Source of the DNA: Caldifarciminota bacterium
GTDB lineage: Bacteria; Hydrothermota; Tepidihabitantia; B3-TA06; JALVRC01
Assembly (NCBI GenBank): GCA_027025255.1
Contig: JALVRC010000046.1
Coordinates: 1-44,793 of the forward strand
Length of the DNA: 44,793 nucleotides
Direction of reading: 5' to 3'
The notes under the pieces are model-generated. The model made no database searches, was not told where the DNA came from, and was given only the letters and a program-made list of their open reading frames with translations. Position 1 is the first letter of the stretch. Each line of letters starts with the position of its first letter. This document shows positions 16,620 through 24,521 of the stretch, piece by piece. Both the position numbers and the translations under genes were made by a program.

Positions 16620-16647
16620 ATTATATATATTAAAAAAGATTAGTCAA
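16620..16647 (-). promoter_or_regulatory. Promoter TTGACT-16-TATAAT of the lysine-degradation operon
   Basis: Minus strand TTGACT at 16642-16647 and TATAAT at 16620-16625, 16 bp apart. The predicted start near 16613 leaves a leader of about 28 nt with AAAAGGAGG. The rest of the gap up to alaS (16648-16751) is AT-rich and shows no clear terminator. Confidence 0.75.
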
Positions 16648-16751
16648 GCAACTTAACTTTTATAAAAGTAAAAAACATCACCTGCAAGTAGTAAATATTT
16701 ATTCTTTATTTATTTCTTATTTAACTATTATAAAAGAAAATTACAGTTTTA

Positions 16752-19232
16752 TCAATTCAGGCTGTTAATAATGCTTCTTTTCACCGAAGAAAAATCTCCC
16801 TCAAAAACCCCCCTTATAACGTTTTTTCCTCCACCCTTAAAACCTAAATCCCTTAAAGTATTCAAATCTATCTTACTGTCTATACTAAAAAGAATAAACT
16901 GTTTTCCACAAACAAGCAAGTAATTAAGTCCTTTATTTTTCAATAAATCACCAATAACTATTAAGTGCTTACAGGGGAACCTTTTAACTTCCTCTATAAC
17001 CCATTTGGATTTTTTTATTTCAATAATGCTAATTTGCTTAATCCACTCCTCTGATAACAATGAAACTATACGGTAATTTTCATCTTTCATATTCTTTAGC
17101 TCACTATATAATGTATCTATCTTACGTTCTATCAAATCCTCCGTAATATTCAATCGTTGCCTTAAATGCTCTAAAAGCTTTATCTTTTCCTTTAAATACC
17201 TAAATGCTCTCTCGCCTGTATAGGCATCTATCCTCCTTATACCGGCGGAAGCACTCTCTTCTTTAATAATCTTAAAAACCCCTATTTCACCAGTATTACT
17301 TAAATGAGTTCCCCCACAAAGCTCTTTAGAAAAATCTCCTATAGAAACCATTCTAACACTATCTCCGTAAACCTCATTAAAAAAAGCCAGTGCCCCCTCT
17401 TGTCTTGCTTTTTCTAAAGTAGTAACAATTGTTTCAATATTCCAGGCCTTTCTTACAACTCTATTTATCATTTCTTCCACCTTCTCTATTTCCATTTGAC
17501 TTAAAGGTTTTAAGGATGTAAAATCAAACCTTAAACGACCAACACCAACGTATGAGCCTTCCTGTCTGACAAATTCTCCTACAACTTTTCTTAGAGCAGC
17601 CTGAAGCAGATGTGTAGCAGTATGAGCTCTTGCTATCTCCTTCCTTCTGTCAACATTAACTTCTGCTATTACACGCATATCATTGCCAATTTCCCCCTCC
17701 CATTTTCCCTTTAAAACTCGTAATTTACCTATGTAAAAGCTGTCCTCTACCTGAAAACTAAAACCATTTCCTTTTACAATCCCACTATCCCCAATCTGAC
17801 CACCTGACTCTGCATAAAAAGGTGTTTCTCTAAGGACTAAAAAACCATTGTCTCCGTCTCGCGTATATCTTATAACTTCAGTCTCAACCCTGAAATTTTC
17901 ATATCCAACAAACCTCTGGTCTACTTCTTTAACAATCTTCCATTCGTTGGTCTTAAAATCAGTTCTAATCTTTGAACGTATCCTCTGCTCCTTTAACAAT
18001 TTGTAAAAACCCTGCTCATTAAAAGCTTTACCTCTTTCCCTTAAAAGTACCTTAATAAGATCAAAGGGAAATCCATAGGTATCATAAAGCTTAAAAACAT
18101 GCATCTCATCAATATTACCTTTTTTAAAATAATCTACAAATATTTTCATACCTCTATCAAGTGTCTTTAAAAACCTCTCCTCTTCTGATTTTACTACCAG
18201 AACAACAGTATCTTCTCTCTCAACTAATTCAGGATAAGCCTCCTTCATGATATCTACAACAACAGGGACCAGCCTGAAGAGAATGGGTTTTTTAATCCCT
18301 ACCTGATATAACATACCTAAAGCCCTTCTCAGTATCCTTCTTAATACATATCCCCTCTCTTCATTTGATGGAATAACACCCTCAGAAATAGCAAAGGTTA
18401 ATGCTCTTACATGATCAATAGCAGTTCTAATATAAACAATGTGTGATAAGGAATCAAGAGAAGTCATACCCAATAATGCATTTTTTATAGGTTCAAACAA
18501 ATCTGTTTCAAAGATACTCTTTTTTTCTTGCAAAACCATAGCAAACCGTTCAAGTCCCATTCCAGTGTCAATGCCTCTATTCTTCAATGGTTTTCTTGTG
18601 CCATCCTTTTTTTGATCATACTGTGGAAAAACAAGATTCCAAATCTCCATATATCTTTCACAATCACATTGAGGCCCCTCACATCCTTCGGGGCAGGCAA
18701 ATTCTCTGCCAAAATCATAGAATATCTCGCTTGAGGGCCCGCATGCACCTGTTCCACCAGCTGGGCCCCAGAAATTTGTTTTATCTCCGAGCCTGACTAT
18801 CTTTGAAGGTTCCAACCCCAATGACAACCATATATTATATGCCTCATCATCATCATGGTGTACAGTAACCCACAATCTCTCTTTTTTTAGACCGATTACA
18901 TCTGTCAAATATTCCCATGCCCACTCTATAGCCTCCTTCTTAAAATAATCTCCAAAAGAAAAATTACCAAGCATTTCAAAAAACGTTTCGTGAGAAATGG
19001 TTCTTCCGACATTATCAATATCAGATGCCCTTAAGCACTTTTGAATGCTCGCAGCTCTCGGATATTCCGGTTTAACTTCACCTGCCCAGAACGGCTTAAA
19101 TTGTACCATCCCTGCACTTGTAAACAAAAGGCTCGGATCATTGTATGGAACAAGAAGAGAAGAAGGAAAAATCTTGTGATCTTTGCTTTTAAAAAATTCC
19201 AAAAAACTGCGTCTTATTTCAGAATGTTTCAC
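16752..19232 (-). CDS. alaS: Alanyl-tRNA synthetase
   Basis: 826 residues, somewhat short (E. coli 875). Aminoacylation motifs: FFKSKDHKIFPSSLLVPYND, GMVQFKPFW and the GLERFAMVLQ segment near residue 230. The editing domain has HTATHLLQAAL and CGGTHLSNTGEIG with the zinc-binding histidines and cysteine. The C-Ala region is reduced but ends with the typical GFKGGGKNVIRGVFEG. It charges tRNA-Ala and removes mischarged serine and glycine. The ATG overlaps the recX stop by 4 nt, making it the last gene of the glmM-glmS-recA-recX-alaS unit. Confidence 0.96.
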   Translation of the reverse strand: MKHSEIRRSFLEFFKSKDHKIFPSSLLVPYNDPSLLFTSAGMVQFKPFWAGEVKPEYPRAASIQKCLRASDIDNVGRTISHETFFEMLGNFSFGDYFKKEAIEWAWEYLTDVIGLKKERLWVTVHHDDDEAYNIWLSLGLEPSKIVRLGDKTNFWGPAGGTGACGPSSEIFYDFGREFACPEGCEGPQCDCERYMEIWNLVFPQYDQKKDGTRKPLKNRGIDTGMGLERFAMVLQEKKSIFETDLFEPIKNALLGMTSLDSLSHIVYIRTAIDHVRALTFAISEGVIPSNEERGYVLRRILRRALGMLYQVGIKKPILFRLVPVVVDIMKEAYPELVEREDTVVLVVKSEEERFLKTLDRGMKIFVDYFKKGNIDEMHVFKLYDTYGFPFDLIKVLLRERGKAFNEQGFYKLLKEQRIRSKIRTDFKTNEWKIVKEVDQRFVGYENFRVETEVIRYTRDGDNGFLVLRETPFYAESGGQIGDSGIVKGNGFSFQVEDSFYIGKLRVLKGKWEGEIGNDMRVIAEVNVDRRKEIARAHTATHLLQAALRKVVGEFVRQEGSYVGVGRLRFDFTSLKPLSQMEIEKVEEMINRVVRKAWNIETIVTTLEKARQEGALAFFNEVYGDSVRMVSIGDFSKELCGGTHLSNTGEIGVFKIIKEESASAGIRRIDAYTGERAFRYLKEKIKLLEHLRQRLNITEDLIERKIDTLYSELKNMKDENYRIVSLLSEEWIKQISIIEIKKSKWVIEEVKRFPCKHLIVIGDLLKNKGLNYLLVCGKQFILFSIDSKIDLNTLRDLGFKGGGKNVIRGVFEGDFSSVKRSIINSLN

Positions 19233-19669
19233 ATAGCCTCCAATACACCTTTAATAATTTCAATACTATAACCTCTATTGTAAAGATATCTTAAAAGCTT
19301 ATCTTTCTTACTATATACTTTTTGTTTTTTTATAACAAGTTCTTTTATGGCCTCTTTTTCAAAATTTAAAAAATCTTCCTCTTTTAAACTCTCAATAAGC
19401 TCTTTTTTAAAACCTTTTTCAAAAAGAACAGATTTCAAAGCAAGCCAGCCCTTTTTCTTATATCTAAGTGTATCAATTATAACCCTTTTTATATACTCCT
19501 CCTCTTTTAAATATCCTGCTTCTATCATATATGTAATTGTTCTCTTAATCTCTTCTAATTGATATCCTTTTCTCTTCATTCTATCTCTTAGTTCTTTTTC
19601 TGTCCTATCTCTATAACTTATAAGCATTAATGCGTATTCAACAGGTTCAACCTTCCTCTTTCTCTTCAT
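19229..19669 (-). CDS. recX: RecX family regulator of RecA
   Basis: 146 residues from the ATG at 19667-19669; a TTG nine bases upstream is also possible. Three-helix repeats typical of RecX are visible: ALMLISYRDRTEKELRDRM, IKRTITYMIEAGYLKEEEY and KGWLALKSVLFEKGF. RecX binds in the groove of the RecA filament and modulates its growth. The gene starts within the last codons of recA (23-nt overlap) and its stop overlaps alaS, so it depends on translation of its neighbours. Sequence identity within the family is low, but the position directly after recA makes the call safe. Confidence 0.85.
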   Translation of the reverse strand: MKRKRKVEPVEYALMLISYRDRTEKELRDRMKRKGYQLEEIKRTITYMIEAGYLKEEEYIKRVIIDTLRYKKKGWLALKSVLFEKGFKKELIESLKEEDFLNFEKEAIKELVIKKQKVYSKKDKLLRYLYNRGYSIEIIKGVLEAM

Positions 19670-20678
19670 CAACTTCAAAATAAAAATCCCTCACTTCTTT
19701 TTCAAGCTTATGCAGAACATCTTCATTATCTTTTAAATAACCAATTACACTATCCCTCCCCTGGCCTAATCGTTTTTCCTTATAAGAATACCATGCACCT
19801 GCCTTATTCAATATACCTGCCTTTACTCCCATATCAACAAGTTCCCCCAACCTATCAATACCAACACCATAAATAATATCAAATTCTGCTATCCTGAACG
19901 GTGGTGCAAGTTTATTCTTAACAATTTTTACTTTTACCCTATGGCCTTTTACCTCATCTCCCTTTTTAATCGTAACACTTTTTCGTACCTCTACCCTTAA
20001 GGAAGAATGAAATTTAAGTGCAAGACCACCAGGAGTAGTTTCAGGATTACCAAACATAACCCCTATCTTCTGCCTTATCTGATTAATAAATATAGCACAT
20101 GTATTGGATTTACTTATAACAGCAGTAAGTTTTCTTAAAGCCTGTGACATAAGACGCGCCTGCAATCCGATATGAGCATCTCCCATTTCACCATCTATCT
20201 CTGCCTTTGGAACAAGTGCAGCAACTGAATCAATTACAAATATATCCAGAGCACCACTTCTGGTTAAAATCTCCGCTATTTCAAGAGCCTGTTCTCCTGT
20301 ATCTGGTTGAGAGATTAAAAGTTCGTCTAAATCAACTCCTAAAAGTGCAGCATATGTTGGATCCAATGCATGTTCAGCATCAATGAAAGCCGCCTTGCCA
20401 CCTCCCTTCTGAGCCTCAGCTATAGCCTTTAAAGCAAGGGTTGTCTTTCCACTTGCTTCTGGCCCATAAATCTCTACAACTCGCCCTCGTGGGTAACCAC
20501 CAATACCCAATGCAACATCAAGGGCAATTGAACCTGAAGGGATTATATCTACCTGCACATGCTTTCTTTCTCCCATTTTCATAACAGAACCTTTACCAAA
20601 CTGTTTTTCTATATGCGAAATAGCACTTACAAGTGCCCTTGACTTCTCGTCTAACTTATTTTCTTTTTTTACACCCAT
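19647..20678 (-). CDS. recA: Recombinase RecA
   Basis: 343 residues. Walker A is GPEASGKTT (residues 72-80), Walker B is in LDIFVIDSVAAL; loop L1 contains GDAHIGLQARLMSQ; loop L2 is INQIRQKIGVMFGNPETTPGG; the C-terminus is acidic (DEEKEEG). It forms filaments on single-stranded DNA, pairs homologous strands and co-activates LexA cleavage where LexA exists. AAAGGAGA lies before the ATG. Only 12 nt separate it from glmS, so there is no room for its own promoter or an SOS box directly upstream; its transcription seems tied to glmM-glmS unless a promoter lies inside glmS. Confidence 0.98.
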   Translation of the reverse strand: MGVKKENKLDEKSRALVSAISHIEKQFGKGSVMKMGERKHVQVDIIPSGSIALDVALGIGGYPRGRVVEIYGPEASGKTTLALKAIAEAQKGGGKAAFIDAEHALDPTYAALLGVDLDELLISQPDTGEQALEIAEILTRSGALDIFVIDSVAALVPKAEIDGEMGDAHIGLQARLMSQALRKLTAVISKSNTCAIFINQIRQKIGVMFGNPETTPGGLALKFHSSLRVEVRKSVTIKKGDEVKGHRVKVKIVKNKLAPPFRIAEFDIIYGVGIDRLGELVDMGVKAGILNKAGAWYSYKEKRLGQGRDSVIGYLKDNEDVLHKLEKEVRDFYFEVDEEKEEG

Positions 20679-20690
20679 AAAATCTCCTTT

Positions 20691-22508
20691 TTATAAAACT
20701 GTGACACTTTTAGCCAGATTTCTCGGTTTATCTACATCACATCCTTTTAATGTTGCTACGTGATAAGCAAAAAGCTGCAGTGGTATAGCCACTATAAACG
20801 GTAAAAGAAACTCATCTACATCTGGTAAAGCTATAAAGTCCTTAGAAAGACTCTTTAGATGCTTATCGCCTTTAGTCCCTATCCCTATTACTCTTGCTCC
20901 TCTTGAAACTATCTCTTCAACATTAGAAATCATTTTTTTGTAATTACTATCCTCTGGAGCAATAACGATAACAGGTGTATCCTTATCAATAAGGGATATA
21001 GGTCCATGCTTCAACTCGCCGGCAGGATAAGCAGATGCATAAATATATGAAATTTCCTTTAACTTTAAAGCTCCTTCTAATGCTGAAGCTAAATTTAATC
21101 CCCTTCCGAGAAACAAAAAATTCTGAGCATACTGATAGCGAGTACTTAAACGCTTAATATGCTTATCTTCTTTTAAAACAGCTCTCATAAGAAAAGGTAA
21201 GTCTTGAATAGCATTTTTCACACGTTTAATGGAATATCCTTTCAACTCTGCCATTAATAGAGAAAATGCCAACAGAGACATGAGCTGAGAAGTATACGTT
21301 TTTGTTGCAGCCACACCAACCTCAACTCCAGCTCCTGTATAAATAGTGCTATTAGACTCTCTTTCAATAGAGGTTTTTATATTGTTTACTACAGAAAGCA
21401 CGCTTATATTAAGCTCCTTTTTGGCAAGCCTTAAGGCCTCAAGAGTATCCGCTGTCTCTCCAGACTGTGAGACAGCAATCATTAAAGGGTAATCTTTAAA
21501 CGACGTAATCCTATCTATAAACTCTGAAGCAATCTCAACATCAGTATGGATATGAGCAAATTTTTCAAGATAATATCTACCGACAAGAGAAGCATGATAT
21601 GAGGTACCACATGCCTCAATAATAATTCTGTCTATCTGTTTTAAGAAATCCCTTCTGCATCGGAATTCAGGTCCTAATAAAATATGCTTTTTAAAAAATC
21701 TCTGAATCTGTTTCTCAATAATGTCTGGCTGTTCCATTATCTCTTTTCTCATAAAATGGGCATAACGCCCCTTACTCACCTTCTCAAACTCTCTGTCTAA
21801 AGGGACAAAAGATGTCTCCTTTTCTTTCCCATTCCTTGTATAGATTTTTATTCCCTTATCCTTCTCCGCAATAACTATCTCTCCATCCTCAAGAGGGTAA
21901 ATTCGCTTAGCAATACCTATTAGAGCATAAGGGTCAGATGCAATAATATAATCGTTTCTATCTCCAATCCCTGCCACAAGAGGACTGCCCTGCCTAATTC
22001 CAAGAATAGTATTTGGGAATTGCTTATCTATAACCCCCAGAGCATAACTACCTTCAAGTTGTTTAAGAATATATAAAGATTTTTTTAATAAATTACCCTT
22101 AATTCTCTCAAACAAATGAGGGACTATCTCGGAATCAGTAATAGATACAAGCTTATGACCTTCCTTAATCAGTTCTTCCCTTAATTCATTATAGTTCTCT
22201 ATAATACCGTTATGAACAACCGCTGTATTTTTATTACAGTCTGTAAAAGGATGGGCATTATTTTCACTAACTTTCCCGTGGGTTGCCCACCGAGTATGTC
22301 CTATCCCTATGTTTGAGCTTAAATAGACACCATCTAATACTTGCTTCAATTTCTGAAGCCTGCCTACAACTTTTTTTATAAACAGCTTATCCTGTTCAAC
22401 TGTTGCTATGCCGCAAGAATCATATCCTCTATACTCAAGTCTTTCAAGCCCAACAAGTATTACAGATTTGACATCTCTGTCGCCAGTATACCCTACTATT
22501 CCACACAT
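20691..22508 (-). CDS. glmS: Glutamine-fructose-6-phosphate aminotransferase (isomerising)
   Basis: 605 residues, full length. The N-terminal Ntn glutaminase begins MCGIVGY, so Cys2 becomes the catalytic N-terminus; HTRWATHGKVSENNAHPF and HNGIIENY bind glutamine. Two SIS domains follow with CGTSYHASLV, SQSGETADTLEALR and the C-terminal PRNLAKSVTV. It makes glucosamine-6-phosphate, the entry to UDP-GlcNAc for peptidoglycan and lipid A. The ATG lies inside the last codons of glmM (13-nt overlap), coupling two successive steps of one pathway. No glmS ribozyme is possible here since the start is within glmM coding sequence. Confidence 0.97.
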   Translation of the reverse strand: MCGIVGYTGDRDVKSVILVGLERLEYRGYDSCGIATVEQDKLFIKKVVGRLQKLKQVLDGVYLSSNIGIGHTRWATHGKVSENNAHPFTDCNKNTAVVHNGIIENYNELREELIKEGHKLVSITDSEIVPHLFERIKGNLLKKSLYILKQLEGSYALGVIDKQFPNTILGIRQGSPLVAGIGDRNDYIIASDPYALIGIAKRIYPLEDGEIVIAEKDKGIKIYTRNGKEKETSFVPLDREFEKVSKGRYAHFMRKEIMEQPDIIEKQIQRFFKKHILLGPEFRCRRDFLKQIDRIIIEACGTSYHASLVGRYYLEKFAHIHTDVEIASEFIDRITSFKDYPLMIAVSQSGETADTLEALRLAKKELNISVLSVVNNIKTSIERESNSTIYTGAGVEVGVAATKTYTSQLMSLLAFSLLMAELKGYSIKRVKNAIQDLPFLMRAVLKEDKHIKRLSTRYQYAQNFLFLGRGLNLASALEGALKLKEISYIYASAYPAGELKHGPISLIDKDTPVIVIAPEDSNYKKMISNVEEIVSRGARVIGIGTKGDKHLKSLSKDFIALPDVDEFLLPFIVAIPLQLFAYHVATLKGCDVDKPRNLAKSVTVL

Positions 22509-23803
22509 AAAGCTTTAATCTCTTCATAAAGGGAAAATGCAAGCTCAGATGAATCCGCCTCAATTATAACCCTGAAAACATCTTCTGTATTTGAAGGTCT
22601 AACATGAATAAAGAAATTAGGAGCTTCTATAAGTATACCATCATCTTCATAGGAATCTAAATTACCAGATTTATCCTTCAGATGATATTTTATACTTGCA
22701 AATTTCTTTTTTGCTGGGAATTTATCCTTAATCATATACAACCGAGGGAAAGAATCAATCAAACTCTCGATATTCTCTTCACTATAAAGAGCTCCCATAG
22801 CAAGCATACCGACCATTCCATCCCTTGTTGCATTGAATCCGGAAAGGATTACACCACCATTCCCTTCACCACCATATTTACTATGATGCTTCTTTATAGA
22901 ATCAACAACATTTGCTTCTCCTACAGGGGCTCTATAGAGCTTTACATTATAAAGAGATGCTATATAATCTATTATTTTGGAAGTAGAGTAATTTACGACA
23001 ATACTACCTTTTTTGTGGTTTAGAAAATAATAAAGAGACAGTGCTAAACTAACCTCTTCACCAACAGCCTCTCCATTCTCTAAAATAAAACTCACCCTAT
23101 CACCGTCAGGATCAAAACCAAATCCCATGTCCAATTTATTTTTTATAACAAAGGCTGAAAGTTTTTCCAGATTATCTCTTGTAGGTTCTGGCCCCCTTTC
23201 AAAAGCATATTTATATTGATAATGTAAAGGGGAAACCTTTGCTCCAAAGGCTTCTAATATTTTTTTAGCAGCTGGATAGGCAGCACCATTTATCGTATCT
23301 ATTCCCACTTTAAATGGCAATTTTAAATTTTTGAAGAAAGGCTCTTCTTTAAGAGACTTTATGTAAATATCAACTAAATCCACTTTCTTTTCTTTAAATT
23401 TCTTTTCCTCAATATCTCCAATAAAATCTTCTATAAATTTTTTAAATTTCTCAACCTTTTTACCATTCAAAAATCTCCCATCAGCTATAAACTTTATGCC
23501 GTTCCATTGTTCAGGATTATGACTCGCTGTAATCATCATTGCAGGTATTCCGAAGTACTTACTTCCAAAAACAGCAATAGGCGTTGGGACAATATGTGCA
23601 TAAACAACACTGGCTCCAGCAGCAGAAACTCCTCTCTTCACAGCGTCTGCGTACTCTTCTCCCGTGTTCCTACCATCTCTTGCAATAAGTACTTTATCCG
23701 CTTTTGTATACTTAGTAAAAAGATATGCATACTTCCTCATCAAACGGGAATTTATATCTATATCTACAATCCCTCTAAGACCTGAAACAGTAAATTTTAA
23801 CAT
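22496..23803 (-). CDS. glmM: Phosphohexomutase, probably phosphoglucosamine mutase GlmM
   Basis: 435 residues, alpha-D-phosphohexomutase family. The N-terminus FTVSGLRGIVD, the phosphoserine loop TASHNP (Ser94), the metal site DPDGDRVSF and the sugar-ring loop GEGNGGVI are intact; the C-terminal phosphate-binding loop is RPSNTEDVFRV. The family also includes phosphomannomutase/phosphoglucomutase, but fusion-like overlap with glmS favours glucosamine-6-P to glucosamine-1-P conversion. First gene of the operon leading on to recA. The ATG is 6 nt from the -10 box and lacks a ribosome-binding site, so the mRNA should be leaderless. Confidence 0.85.
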   Translation of the reverse strand: MLKFTVSGLRGIVDIDINSRLMRKYAYLFTKYTKADKVLIARDGRNTGEEYADAVKRGVSAAGASVVYAHIVPTPIAVFGSKYFGIPAMMITASHNPEQWNGIKFIADGRFLNGKKVEKFKKFIEDFIGDIEEKKFKEKKVDLVDIYIKSLKEEPFFKNLKLPFKVGIDTINGAAYPAAKKILEAFGAKVSPLHYQYKYAFERGPEPTRDNLEKLSAFVIKNKLDMGFGFDPDGDRVSFILENGEAVGEEVSLALSLYYFLNHKKGSIVVNYSTSKIIDYIASLYNVKLYRAPVGEANVVDSIKKHHSKYGGEGNGGVILSGFNATRDGMVGMLAMGALYSEENIESLIDSFPRLYMIKDKFPAKKKFASIKYHLKDKSGNLDSYEDDGILIEAPNFFIHVRPSNTEDVFRVIIEADSSELAFSLYEEIKALCVE

Positions 23804-23809
23804 ACTATA

Positions 23810-23837
23810 ATTTTAACAAAAAAATCCTAAAAGTCAA
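23810..23837 (-). promoter_or_regulatory. Promoter TTGACT-16-TAAAAT of the glmM operon, leaderless
   Basis: Minus strand TTGACT at 23832-23837 (inside the last codons of the CheW-like gene) and TAAAAT at 23810-23815, 16 bp apart. Six bases (TATAGT) separate the -10 from the ATG at 23801-23803. Confidence 0.75.
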
Positions 23838-24225
23838 GTAATTTTTTTAGTGTATCCATTATATCATTTTTTGTCAAAAATTGTATTTCCATCCCTTCAA
23901 TAAAAACATACTTTCTCCCATCTCTCTTCTCTGGTTCATCAACAGAAAAAATGTCAGGAATCATTCTCAATCCCAAACCCACAAAATATTTACTAAAAGA
24001 AAGTACTATAAAGAAATTGTCTTTGGCATAGTTCCTTTTTAACAGAAGAGATGTATTCACCAGATAGAGTGGTTTGTTCATATACTGTAAGACCTTAAAC
24101 ATGTCGCCTTTTTCTCTTGGTAAAGATGTAATTTCAAACTCATTAATATCCTCAACTCTAATAACATCATACTTGGGAATAGCATAAAGAGTCTCACTTA
24201 CCTCAAAAATAAATACATCAATCAT
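23827..24225 (-). CDS. Divergent CheW-like protein
   Basis: 132 residues. The order of strands fits a CheW domain: IDVFIFEVSETLYAIPKYDVIRV at the start (self-contained receptor-coupling fold), then LPREKG..., a middle KPLYLVN strand and VGLGLRMIPDIFSV near the C-terminal half. Conservation is weak, and the usual glycine pair of the PVIDL region is missing. It is the last gene of the chemosensory operon, overlapping the previous one as ATGA. It may be a second coupling protein or an adaptor for CheA. Confidence in the CheW fold is moderate. Confidence 0.55.
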   Translation of the reverse strand: MIDVFIFEVSETLYAIPKYDVIRVEDINEFEITSLPREKGDMFKVLQYMNKPLYLVNTSLLLKRNYAKDNFFIVLSFSKYFVGLGLRMIPDIFSVDEPEKRDGRKYVFIEGMEIQFLTKNDIMDTLKKLLDF

Positions 24226-24521
24226 TGCTCACCCCTTATAATAATGAAAAATGCCTTTTTGTTCTCAAACGCAATATGTGTCAATGGGTAAGCCTTTATA
24301 AAATCCGGGATCTTAAATATTCTTTCTAATTCAATATCAACAATCCCTGCGACACTTACTCCTCTTATATAAGTATTATCCTTAAAAACTACAAAAATAT
24401 TACCTTCTCCCCTTAATAAAGGCCTTACATCAGTAGAAACCTGTTCATGAGTTTTTAAAATCTCCTCAACTTTAACCCCTATTATAATCCCCTCATCTGT
24501 TTTCACCCTTAATATCTTCAT
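24222..24521 (-). CDS. Small protein of the chemosensory operon, possibly a partial CheW fold
   Basis: 99 residues, soluble, rich in beta strands: ILRVKTDEGIIIGVKVEEIL, IFVVFKDNTYIRGVSVAGIVD, AFFIIIRGEQ. The pattern hydrophobic strand - G-I-x-V-x-x-I - strand resembles part of a CheW domain, but I cannot assign a family. It lies between cheA (ATGA overlap) and the CheW-like gene (ATGA overlap), so its product is made together with CheA. It may bind the CheA P5 or CheW neighbours. Function unknown. Confidence 0.6.
   Translation of the reverse strand: MKILRVKTDEGIIIGVKVEEILKTHEQVSTDVRPLLRGEGNIFVVFKDNTYIRGVSVAGIVDIELERIFKIPDFIKAYPLTHIAFENKKAFFIIIRGEQ

Noticed and set aside
22470..22540. glmS ribozyme or riboswitch upstream of glmS.
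   Set aside because: The region is coding sequence of glmM and overlaps the glmS start.
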